Assembly: GCF_013248995.1 (NCBI RefSeq)
Contig: NZ_JABRPK010000002.1
Span: 310,001 to 374,000, forward strand
Direction: 5' to 3'
Source: Frigoribacterium sp. VKM Ac-2836
GTDB taxonomy: Bacteria; Actinomycetota; Actinomycetes; Actinomycetales; Microbacteriaceae
Length of the DNA: 64,000 bases
The translations under genes and the position numbers were made by a program. The number at the start of each line of letters is the position of its first letter. The stretch's first letter is position 1. The notes under the pieces are model-generated. The model searched no databases, was not told where the DNA came from, and saw only the letters and a list, made by a program, of their open reading frames with translations. Shown one piece after another: positions 1-6,679 of this stretch.

Positions 1-534
1 TGGGCTTGCTACGGTCTCTTCGGCCTCAGCCTGGTCATGTCACTCGTCGTCATCACGCTGATCTGGAATCGACTCATGCAGCATCAGGTCGGCCCTGCCG
101 CGTTCGTGCCGACCCTCTGGATCGTTCTCGGCCCCATCGGCCAGTCGATCACGGCGGTGAACCTCCTCGCGTCGAACGCTCCGACCGCCGTCGACGCCGG
201 TACCGCGCATGCCCTCCTCGTCGTCGCGCTCGTCTACGGGTTCGCGATGCTCGGATTCGGCCTCGCCTGGACGGCCATCGCCCTCACCATCACCGTCCGC
301 ACGGCACGTCGGCACCTCCCGTTCAGCCTGACCTGGTGGTCGTTCACCTTTCCGCTCGGCACCTGCGTCACCGGTCTGAACGGTCTCGCGCTGCACTCCG
401 GCCTTGATGCGGTGGGGTACCTCGCGGTCCTCTACTTCGCCGGTCTCGTCACGGCCTGGATCGTCGTCGCCACGAGGACCTTCCACGCCTCGGTCATCCG
501 AGGAACCCTGCTGGTACCCCCGGCGGTCCACTGA
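1..534 (+). CDS. TDT-family (TehA/SLAC1-type) membrane transporter, C-terminal part
   Basis: The reading frame is open from the first base of the window, so this is the 3' part of a gene that starts upstream. About 177 residues remain, with four or five hydrophobic helices. The segment WWSFTFPLGTC is typical of the tellurite-resistance/dicarboxylate (TDT) family, which includes TehA, SLAC1-type anion channels and sulfite exporters. The protein would sit in the cytoplasmic membrane. Substrate (C4-dicarboxylate, sulfite or another anion) cannot be told from this fragment. It converges with the GntR gene downstream, with a 36-bp gap. Confidence 0.75.
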   Translation, partial: WACYGLFGLSLVMSLVVITLIWNRLMQHQVGPAAFVPTLWIVLGPIGQSITAVNLLASNAPTAVDAGTAHALLVVALVYGFAMLGFGLAWTAIALTITVRTARRHLPFSLTWWSFTFPLGTCVTGLNGLALHSGLDAVGYLAVLYFAGLVTAWIVVATRTFHASVIRGTLLVPPAVH

Positions 535-570
535 GGGACGTCGAGAGGGCCCGCCTTCGGTGCCCGGCCG

Positions 571-1140
571 CTACCCGCGGTTGAGGGCCTGGGCATGCCG
601 GATGATGTTGTCCCAGTTGATGACGGCGTCCGGGTGTTGCAGGTGGAACTGAGCTTGCGATCGAACGCGTCGCTCCGCCTCGGTGATGAGCGGGTTCTCG
701 ATCTGGGCCGCGAGGGCGCCGAAGGCGTCGTCGAACGACATCTTGGCCCCGCGATCCTGATCGAGGAGGCGCGGCAGGAGGTCGGCCACGTGCTCGCGTG
801 CATCGCGGAGCGCGTCGGCGGGGACGCGGTCGAGGTGTTCCAGGACGAAGGCGCGGATCATCTGCATGTACTCCGCCGCGCGCCGATAGACGTCAGGTGA
901 TCGGTCCGGGACGCGGGTGTAGCGATTGGGTTCCATCTCGATCAGGCCGTCCACCGCGAGCATGGCGAGAGCTTCGCGGATGGGAGTGCGAGACACCTGC
1001 AGCCAGGTGGTCAGGTCCGCGTCGTTGATCTTCTCGCCGGGTTCGAGCTGGCCCTTGAGGATCTCTTCCCGAATCGTGGAGTACACGCGATCGCGGATGA
1101 GTTGGCGGGGACGCTCGCTGGTCGGCTGGGGAACAGGCAT
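571..1140 (-). CDS. GntR-family transcriptional regulator
   Basis: 189 residues. An N-terminal winged helix-turn-helix at about residues 12-80 carries the GntR hallmarks: IREEILKGQLEPGEKI, then VSRTPIREALAMLAVDGLIE. The C-terminal half is a short helical domain resembling the FCD/FadR effector-binding type. GntR proteins of this class usually repress nearby catabolic or transport genes. Here the neighbours are a TDT transporter (convergent) and a DUF1349 gene lying upstream on the same strand, so its target is not obvious. The ATG gives a normal N-terminus. Confidence 0.85.
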   Translation of the reverse strand: MPVPQPTSERPRQLIRDRVYSTIREEILKGQLEPGEKINDADLTTWLQVSRTPIREALAMLAVDGLIEMEPNRYTRVPDRSPDVYRRAAEYMQMIRAFVLEHLDRVPADALRDAREHVADLLPRLLDQDRGAKMSFDDAFGALAAQIENPLITEAERRVRSQAQFHLQHPDAVINWDNIIRHAQALNRG

Positions 1141-1173
1141 GCATGAAACATATGGCAGGCCGTGGGTCAGGTG

Positions 1174-1758
1174 TCAATGCTCGGGGTGCAAGCTCTCGTC
1201 CGCAGGGGTGGTCGTCCACGAGGTGAAGTGCACGGTGAGGTCGGCACGCGACGGGGCGCAGCAGAACGGACCGGCGCTCACCACGGCATCCGGGGCGAGC
1301 GGGGCCACACGGACCAGACGCCACGGCTCGGCGTCGACGCGCGCTCGCACGGTAAGCGCGTCGCCCGACCGGCTGGCGCGGATCGTCACGGTCCGGCCGG
1401 TCCAGTCCACGGGGGAGAGCGACCAGTCCGACTCGCCCCGGGTCACCACGGCCCCGAGGCTCTGCTCGCCGTCGCTGAGTTCCACGCCGGCCTTGACCCA
1501 GGTCGTGGGGCCGACCGAGACGAAGATCCCGGCCTGGTCGAACTGGGCCGAGAAGTCGAGGACGAACGACACCTCCATCGCCGTGCCCTGGGCGAAGGGC
1601 GCGACCAGGGCGTGCTCGGTGTCGTGGACGAACCCGTACGACGTGATGCGCCAGGCGTCGCTGCCCTCGGCCGCCGTGACGCGCATGCCGTCGTCGGAGA
1701 CGAGGACCGCGGCCGGCTCGGTGGTCCAGGTGCCGGTGGCCCAGGCGATGTCGGTCAT
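1174..1758 (-). CDS. DUF1349 domain protein (concanavalin A-like fold)
   Basis: 194 residues, cytosolic, no signal peptide. The whole length matches the DUF1349 beta-sandwich family, as in SFVLDFSAQFDQAGIFVSVG followed by WVKAGVELSDG and a late WTGRTVTIRASRSGD segment. Relatives resemble the yeast Ree1 protein; their biochemical role is not settled. I chose the internal ATG because AGGGA lies just ahead of it; a longer start at 1785 would add nine residues of low quality. It runs with the GntR gene downstream, 33 bp away, and the two may be co-transcribed. Confidence 0.75.
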   Translation of the reverse strand: MTDIAWATGTWTTEPAAVLVSDDGMRVTAAEGSDAWRITSYGFVHDTEHALVAPFAQGTAMEVSFVLDFSAQFDQAGIFVSVGPTTWVKAGVELSDGEQSLGAVVTRGESDWSLSPVDWTGRTVTIRASRSGDALTVRARVDAEPWRLVRVAPLAPDAVVSAGPFCCAPSRADLTVHFTSWTTTPADESLHPEH

Positions 1759-1948
1759 GGGGTCCCTGTGCGATTGGACGTGCATCTGTCAAGGTCGTGC
1801 AAATCGTACATCCGCTCCTCGGGGGGTCCTGTCCGGGCCTCCCACGATCGGCACGGGAGCGTAGCGTCGAGGTGAGGGGCGATCGTCGTCGAGCGCCGTG
1901 TTCCGGCCCGCCTCTCGCCCCCGAACCGAACCCACCCCCAGGAGACCC

Positions 1949-2995
1949 ATGCGCACCGTCAACGCCTACGCCGCACCGTCCGCCACCGAGCCCCTCGTCA
2001 AGACGACCATCGAGCGCCGCGACGTCGGCCCCAAGGACGTCATGATCGACATCGCCTACGCCGGCATCTGCCACAGCGACATCCACACCGTCCGTGGCGA
2101 GTGGGGCGAGATCCAGTACCCGCAGGTCGTCGGTCACGAGATCGTCGGCACCGTGGCCGAGGTCGGCTCCGAGGTCACCAAGCACAAGGTCGGCGACCGC
2201 GTCGGGGTCGGCTGCATGGTCAACTCCTGCGGCGAGTGCGAGTACTGCAAGCGTGGAGACGAGCAGTACTGCGCCAAGGGCAACACCGGCACCTACACGA
2301 GCGTCGACCCAGCCGACGGCACCGTCACCCAGGGCGGCTACTCGCAGGCAGTCGTCGTCACCGAGGACTTCGTGCTGCGCGTGCCCGAGTCGCTCGACTA
2401 CGACAAGGTCGCACCGCTGCTCTGCGCCGGCATCACGCTCTACTCGCCGCTGCACCACTGGGGCGTCACCGAGGGCACCAAGGTCGCCATCGTCGGCATG
2501 GGCGGCCTCGGCCACATGGGCGTGAAGATCGCCGCCGCGCTCGGAGCCGACGTCACCGTGCTCTCGCAGACCACGTCGAAGAAGGACGACTCGCTGCGCT
2601 TCGGCGCCAAGGCCCACTACGCGACCAGCGAGGAGCAGACCTTCACCGACCTGGCGAACTCGTTCGACCTGATCATCAACACCGTCTCGGCGAAGATCGA
2701 CATGGGCGCCTACCTCGGCCTGTTGGCCGTCGACGGCACGCTCGTCAACGTCGGAGCGCCCTCCGAGCCCCTCGAGGTGCCCGCGTTCGCGCTGATCCCC
2801 GCCCGCCGAAGCTGGGCCGGCTCGGCCATCGGCGGCATCCGCGAGACCCAGGAGATGCTCGACTTCTGCGCCGAGCACGGCATCGTGCCCGAGACCGAGC
2901 TGATCGACGCCGACCAGATCAACGAGGCCTACGACCGCGTCCTGAAGTCCGACGTGCGCTACCGCTTCGTGATCGACGCGGCGACCTTCGCCTGA
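1949..2995 (+). CDS. Zinc-dependent NAD(P) alcohol dehydrogenase, YahK/cinnamyl-alcohol type
   Basis: 348 residues, usual length for the family. The catalytic zinc site is visible (GICHSDIH with its Cys, then VVGHEIVG with its His-Glu). The structural zinc loop [17 protein letters not shown] supplies four cysteines. A Rossmann motif [11 protein letters not shown] follows near residue 190. Such enzymes reduce aldehydes, often aromatic or aliphatic, with NADPH. AGGAG lies 5 nt before the ATG, which decides this start over an in-frame ATG at 1898. It stands alone, with a strong palindrome 44 bp behind the stop codon. Confidence 0.9.
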   Translation: MRTVNAYAAPSATEPLVKTTIERRDVGPKDVMIDIAYAGICHSDIHTVRGEWGEIQYPQVVGHEIVGTVAEVGSEVTKHKVGDRVGVGCMVNSCGECEYCKRGDEQYCAKGNTGTYTSVDPADGTVTQGGYSQAVVVTEDFVLRVPESLDYDKVAPLLCAGITLYSPLHHWGVTEGTKVAIVGMGGLGHMGVKIAAALGADVTVLSQTTSKKDDSLRFGAKAHYATSEEQTFTDLANSFDLIINTVSAKIDMGAYLGLLAVDGTLVNVGAPSEPLEVPAFALIPARRSWAGSAIGGIRETQEMLDFCAEHGIVPETELIDADQINEAYDRVLKSDVRYRFVIDAATFA

Positions 2996-3039
2996 TCCGA
3001 GCCCGCTCCGAGGCGGCCTGCCGGCCGCGATCGGCCATG

Positions 3040-3097
3040 CACCCGGTTTCGGACCGTGCACCCAGAAGTTTTCGGGTGCGTGGTCCGGAACCGGGTG
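3040..3097. repeat. Nested intergenic palindrome (58 bp)
   Basis: The outer arms CACCCGGTTTCGGACC (3040-3055) and GGTCCGGAACCGGGTG (3082-3097) pair at 15 of 16 positions. Inside, GTGCACCC (3057-3064) pairs with GGGTGCGT (3074-3081) with one wobble. It lies 44 bp behind the alcohol dehydrogenase stop. No T-tract follows. It may terminate transcription or be a REP-like element; its sequence differs from the GTCGCACC family elsewhere in the window, but the two-stem design is the same. Confidence 0.7.
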
Positions 3098-3158
3098 TTT
3101 CGTCACCGACGTCAGTTAACCCACCGGACACCCGCCACCCCTACGCTGACCACGACAG

Positions 3159-3258
3159 CGCCTAGGGTTCCGGGGTCTCACGATCCGACTGGTCCGAGCG
3201 GCGCCACGGTCGGGCGCCATCGCCGGGCCGTCATCTGAACGGACAAAAGCCTGGAGGA
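3159..3258 (+). promoter_or_regulatory. Guanidine-I riboswitch (ykkC aptamer)
   Basis: Conserved blocks of the ykkC/guanidine-I aptamer appear in the right order: CTAGGGTTCCG (3162-3172), CTGGTCCGAG (3189-3198), an ACGG segment, then ACGGACAAAAGCCTGGAG (3238-3255). The aptamer is followed at once by a hairpin next to the start codon of an EamA/DMT transporter. Type 1 aptamers sense guanidinium and switch on exporters or guanidine-degrading enzymes. Related subtypes bind ppGpp, PRPP or nucleotides; the transporter context favours guanidine. Found by eye from remembered consensus blocks, not by a covariance search. Confidence 0.82.
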
Positions 3259-3296
3259 CCCGTTCGGCGCGCCCCGCGCCGAGCCGATGGGTCCTC
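3254..3296 (+). promoter_or_regulatory. Riboswitch expression-platform hairpin
   Basis: GAGGACCC (3254-3261) pairs with GGGTCCTC (3289-3296), and CGGCGCG (3265-3271) pairs with CGCGCCG (3275-3281). The hairpin shares bases with the 3' end of the aptamer and ends 2 nt before the ATG at 3299. It could therefore block initiation or stop transcription when guanidine is absent. There is no T-run, so translational control looks likelier. Confidence 0.6.
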
Positions 3297-3298
3297 GC

Positions 3299-4210
3299 AT
3301 GTCCACCACCGCCCTCCTGCTCGTCCTCGCCGCCGCCGTCTGTCACGCCGGCTGGAACATCGTCGCCCACGGCGTGAGCCGCCTCGGCACCCCCTTCCTC
3401 TGGTGGGGAGCCGTCGCCAGCGCCGTGCTCTGGCTGCCGGTCGTCCCGTTCACGGGCGGCCTCGGTGAGAGCGCCGGCGGTCTCGCGGTCGGGGCGGGGG
3501 TCTCGGCCGTGCTGCACGTCGTCTACATGACGGTGCTGCAGCGCGGCTACGCGGTCGGCAACCTGTCGACCGTCTACGCGACGGCGCGCGGCAGCGGCCC
3601 CGCCGTCAGTGCCGGCCTCGCCGTCCTGCTGCTCGGCGAGCAGCTCCCGGTCACGGCCGTCGTCGGCATCGCCGTGGTGGTCGTGGGCGTCGTGGCGACC
3701 GGGCTCATCGACCGCAGCCCGAGCACGTCACCGGCGTCGCGCCTCCTGGGCTCTTCTGAGCCGAGCGCACCGGCAAGGGCGCGCCCGCGCCTCGATCCCG
3801 GCATCGCCTGGGGCCTGCTCACCGGCCTCGCCATCGCGAGCTACACGATCTGGGACGCTCATGCCCTGCGCACCTGGGGCCTCTCGCCCGTGTCGTTCAT
3901 GGTCGGCGTGACGCTCGTCGAGATCGTCTTCTACAGCGCGTCGCTCGGCCGACGGCGGGACGAGCTCGTCGCCGTCGCCCGCCGGCACTGGCCGCGGGTG
4001 CTGGCCTTCGGTGTGCTGTCGCCTCTGTCGTACATCCTCGTGTTGACGGCGATCCAGACCGCGCCGGTCGCCCTCGTCGCTCCCGCCCGCGAGACGAGCG
4101 TGGTCATGGTCGCCGTGTTCGGCGCCCTCGTGCTGCGCGAGGGGTCGCTCGTCCGGCGGCTGACGGCCTCGACGGTCGTGCTCGGCGGCATCGCCCTGCT
4201 CGCCCTCTGA
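3299..4210 (+). CDS. EamA/DMT-family transporter, probable guanidine exporter
   Basis: 303 residues with about ten hydrophobic helices in two repeats, the usual EamA layout (first half to about residue 140, a Ser/Pro/Arg-rich cytoplasmic linker near 141-165, second half after). It sits in the cytoplasmic membrane. EamA proteins belong to the drug/metabolite transporter superfamily, which also contains the small guanidinium exporters. Control by a guanidine-I riboswitch in the leader suggests export of guanidinium or a close relative. The ATG at 3299 is placed directly after the switch hairpin; one at 3287 lies inside it. Confidence 0.85.
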   Translation: MSTTALLLVLAAAVCHAGWNIVAHGVSRLGTPFLWWGAVASAVLWLPVVPFTGGLGESAGGLAVGAGVSAVLHVVYMTVLQRGYAVGNLSTVYATARGSGPAVSAGLAVLLLGEQLPVTAVVGIAVVVVGVVATGLIDRSPSTSPASRLLGSSEPSAPARARPRLDPGIAWGLLTGLAIASYTIWDAHALRTWGLSPVSFMVGVTLVEIVFYSASLGRRRDELVAVARRHWPRVLAFGVLSPLSYILVLTAIQTAPVALVAPARETSVVMVAVFGALVLREGSLVRRLTASTVVLGGIALLAL

Positions 4211-4228
4211 CGCGCGCGTCGGGCAGTG

Positions 4229-4247
4229 CAGGAGGCGCGGGTCGGCC
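4229..4247 (+). repeat. Dispersed repeat copy, CAGGAGGCGCGGGTCGGCC
   Basis: A full-length copy of the motif scattered through the window, 19 bp long and identical to the copy at 20702-20720. It lies in the gap between the transporter and the small membrane-protein gene. See the finding on this repeat. Confidence 0.75.
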
Positions 4248-4522
4248 TACAGGAACCCGGTCACCGCGACGGCGACCGCGGCGAGCAGCGCGACGGCGGC
4301 GAGCACCTTCGACGAGCCCATGACGAGTCGGCGCCTCGGCCCGCCGTCGTACGGCTCGTCGTCGGCGTCGCGCAGTTCGGGCGGCAGCTCGGCCTCGTGT
4401 CGTCGGGCCTCCTCGACCTCGCGATCGCGGGCGACGAGCAGCTCGAGTTCGCGGTGGGCATCGTCCGACCAGGTCGCGAGGTCGTCGCCGGGAGAGTCGG
4501 GGGTGCCGTCGTCGGGTCGCAT
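4247..4522 (-). CDS. Small single-pass membrane protein, unknown function
   Basis: 91 residues if started at the ATG at 4522; a longer GTG start at 4612 is possible but adds an arginine-rich stretch of poor quality. The first 65 residues are charged and predicted helical (LVARDREVEEARRHEAELP). The C-terminal 22 or so residues form one hydrophobic helix (VLAAVALLAAVAVAVTGFL) ending at the stop, as in tail-anchored proteins. I do not recognise a family. It is convergent with the transporter gene, and one dispersed repeat copy abuts its 3' end. Confidence 0.5.
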   Translation of the reverse strand: MRPDDGTPDSPGDDLATWSDDAHRELELLVARDREVEEARRHEAELPPELRDADDEPYDGGPRRRLVMGSSKVLAAVALLAAVAVAVTGFL

Positions 4523-4665
4523 GCGGAGGCCTTCGTCGCGGGGGGCAGGGCGGGGTGGTCGTCCGAGGGTAGACCGCCCCACCTGGACCCGCCATGACCG
4601 GACGCGCACCACGGCTAGCTCGCGATCACCTGGCCCAGGTTAGGCAGACAAGAGGTGAACTCTCG

Positions 4666-4696
4666 TTGAACGGGCCCGAAGATAGGTTCCTATGTT
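4666..4696 (+). promoter_or_regulatory. Candidate phn operon promoter with 12-bp operator
   Basis: TTGAAC (4666-4671) and TATGTT (4691-4696), 19 bp apart, fit a housekeeping promoter 52 bp before phnD. The dyad ATAGGTTCCTAT (4682-4693) fills the end of the spacer and touches the -10 box. It is a plausible binding site for the GntR/UTRA regulator encoded at the far end of the operon. No binding evidence exists. Confidence 0.4.
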
Positions 4697-4748
4697 GCTC
4701 CGAGGCGTGTCACCATCGTCACGTCCTGCTCCCACCCGAAAGGCCGTC

Positions 4749-5675
4749 ATGACCCTCCGCCGTCCCCGCGCCGCGACCGCCCTCGTCGGCGCCGCCCTGC
4801 TCGCCGTCACGCTCTCCGCCTGCGCGACCCCCGCCTCCTCGGCCACCGGCTCGTCCGACGCGGCCGGCGGTTACGCGGTCGACGACAGCACCCTCGTCTT
4901 CGGCGTCGTGCCCGACTCGGTCGACACCGAGACCAACTACCAGCCGCTGATGGACTACCTCTCGAAAGAGACCGGCAAGACGGTCGAGTATCACGAGTCG
5001 ACCGACTACGCGGCCCTGATCGAGGCGAGCATCGCCGGCCAGATCGACGTCGCCTCGTTCTCGGGCTTCACCTACGTCACCGCCACCAACAACGGTGCCG
5101 AACTGACGCCGATCTCGTCGATCACGACGGCCGAGGGCCAGGAGCCCGGCTACTACTCGCAGGCCATCGTGCCGAAGGGCAGCGACATCACGTCGATCGC
5201 GGACATGAAGGGCAAGAAGATCTGCTTCGTCGACCCGTCGTCGACCTCGGGTTACCTGTTCCCGAGCTATGCGCTGCTCGAGGCCGGCATCGACCCCGAG
5301 AAGGACATCACCCCGGTCTTCGCCGGCAAGCACGACGTCAGCGTGCAGAAGGTCGGCGAGGGCACCGAGTGCGATGCGGGCTTCGCGGAGGACAGCGAGG
5401 TCGCCAAGAGTGACGCCGTCGACGTCATCGACCAGCAGATGGTGCCCGGTGCCCCGATCGTCGAGTCGAACTCGCTGCCCGACGACGTCAAGACCCAGCT
5501 GAAGGACGTCCTCTCGAACGTCACCGCCGACGACATGGTCGCCGCGGGCATCGAGGGCGCCGACAGTGAGGGCTTCCGTGCCGTGTTCTTCCAGACCACG
5601 CCCGTCGACGACGCGTACTACGACCAGATCCGCGACATCTGCGAGAAGACGAACGCCTCGCAGTGCACGGCCTGA
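4749..5675 (+). CDS. phnD: Phosphonate ABC transporter substrate-binding lipoprotein PhnD
   Basis: 308 residues. The N-terminus is a lipoprotein signal: twin-Arg-containing positive start, hydrophobic core, lipobox LSAC with the acylated cysteine at residue 25. The mature part is a PhnD/PtxB-like type II periplasmic-binding protein (LVFGVVPDSVDTETNYQPLMDYL, then SFSGFTYVTA and FVDPSSTSGYLFP). It would bind 2-aminoethylphosphonate or a related phosphonate outside the membrane and hand it to PhnE. The ATG at 4749 was preferred to 4692 because it begins the signal peptide. It is the first gene of the phosphonate operon. Confidence 0.9.
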   Translation: MTLRRPRAATALVGAALLAVTLSACATPASSATGSSDAAGGYAVDDSTLVFGVVPDSVDTETNYQPLMDYLSKETGKTVEYHESTDYAALIEASIAGQIDVASFSGFTYVTATNNGAELTPISSITTAEGQEPGYYSQAIVPKGSDITSIADMKGKKICFVDPSSTSGYLFPSYALLEAGIDPEKDITPVFAGKHDVSVQKVGEGTECDAGFAEDSEVAKSDAVDVIDQQMVPGAPIVESNSLPDDVKTQLKDVLSNVTADDMVAAGIEGADSEGFRAVFFQTTPVDDAYYDQIRDICEKTNASQCTA

Positions 5676-5698
5676 CCCGCACGACGTAGCCGATCCAC

Positions 5699-5758
5699 AC
5701 CCCAGGAACTCGCTCAGACCCTCGCGCACGCGTGGGGGTCTCGGCGACTTCCTGGGGT
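5699..5758. repeat. Nested hairpin between phnD and phnC
   Basis: ACCCCAGGAA (5699-5708) pairs perfectly with TTCCTGGGGT (5749-5758), and AGACCC (5716-5721) with GGGTCT (5736-5741). It fills most of the 107-bp gap between phnD and phnC. In ABC operons such a hairpin behind the binding-protein gene commonly acts as a partial terminator or mRNA stabiliser that raises binding-protein output over the other subunits. That role is inferred here. Confidence 0.65.
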
Positions 5759-5782
5759 CTGACCGAACCAACCGGAGACAGC

Positions 5783-6679
5783 ATGACGCAGCACACCGCC
5801 CCGACCGAGACCGTCGTCTCGCTCGCCGGCATCACCAAGCGCTTCGGCGACACCGTCGCGCTCGACGACGCCTCTCTCGACGTCCGGCGCGGCGAGGTGG
5901 TCGTGCTGCTGGGCCTGTCGGGCTCGGGCAAGTCCACCCTCCTGCGGCACGTCGACGGCCTGGACCGGCCGACCGATGGCCGTGTCACGGTGCTCGGCCG
6001 CGAGGTCACCGGCCTCACCGGGCGAGCCCTGCGGCAGCTGCGCAGCGAGGTCGGGTTCATCTTCCAGCAGTTCGAGCTCGTGCCGTCGCTGACCGTGCTC
6101 GAGAACGTGCTGACCGGATCGCTCGCGAGCCTCCGCGGACCCCGGCTCGGGCTCTGGTCGTACGGTCGCTCGGCCAAGGTCGAGGCGCTGGCACGGCTCG
6201 AACGCGTCGGCCTGCTCGACCGGGCCTACCAGCGTGCCGACACCCTCTCGGGCGGTCAACAGCAGCGCGTCGCGATCGCCCGCGCCCTCATGCAGCGACC
6301 TCAGGTGCTGCTCGCCGACGAGCCGGTCGCCTCGCTCGATCCCGAGTCGAGCGACCAGGTGATGGCACTCATCCGCGAGATCGCCGCCGACGAGGGGCTC
6401 ACCGTGATCTGCAGCCTGCACCAGGTCGACCTCGCCCTCTCATGGGCCGACCGCATCGTCGGTCTGCGCCACGGTCGCGTCGTGCTCGACACCGAGACCG
6501 AGGGCCTGTCGAAGGCCCAGGTGATGGAGATCTACGGCCGAGTCGCCACGAGCACCGACCAGTTCGAGGCCATCGAGCTCGAGTTGAGTGCTGCGGGCGT
6601 CCTGGGCGCCGGCGGCGCCGCAGACGCCCGGGGCACCGCAGGAGGCGCGGCGTCCGTCACCGGGGACACCGTCCGATGA
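5783..6679 (+). CDS. phnC: Phosphonate ABC transporter ATP-binding protein PhnC
   Basis: 298 residues. Walker A GLSGSGKST at 44-52, Q-loop near FIFQQFELV, signature LSGGQ at 155-159 and Walker B VLLADE at 175-180 are all intact. The last 40 residues are an Ala/Gly-rich tail that contains a dispersed repeat copy (6639). GGAGA before the ATG decides this start over 5732. Its stop overlaps the phnE start in ATGA, so the two are translationally coupled. It powers uptake of phosphonates bound by PhnD. Confidence 0.92.
   Translation: MTQHTAPTETVVSLAGITKRFGDTVALDDASLDVRRGEVVVLLGLSGSGKSTLLRHVDGLDRPTDGRVTVLGREVTGLTGRALRQLRSEVGFIFQQFELVPSLTVLENVLTGSLASLRGPRLGLWSYGRSAKVEALARLERVGLLDRAYQRADTLSGGQQQRVAIARALMQRPQVLLADEPVASLDPESSDQVMALIREIAADEGLTVICSLHQVDLALSWADRIVGLRHGRVVLDTETEGLSKAQVMEIYGRVATSTDQFEAIELELSAAGVLGAGGAADARGTAGGAASVTGDTVR

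Noticed and set aside
893-3106. Very long open frames on the strand opposite to real genes (also 15998-19702, 36914-40594, 28720-30633)
   Set aside because: They mirror genes with clear domains, have Arg/Gly/His/Asp-rich translations without motifs, and are expected at this GC content.
3163-3168. TAGGGT as a -10 promoter box
   Set aside because: It is the conserved AGGGTTCC block of the guanidine-I aptamer, and no start codon follows at leaderless distance.
4229-4247. AGGAGG repeats as ribosome-binding sites
   Set aside because: Most copies are far from start codons, lie inside coding regions, or are on the wrong strand.
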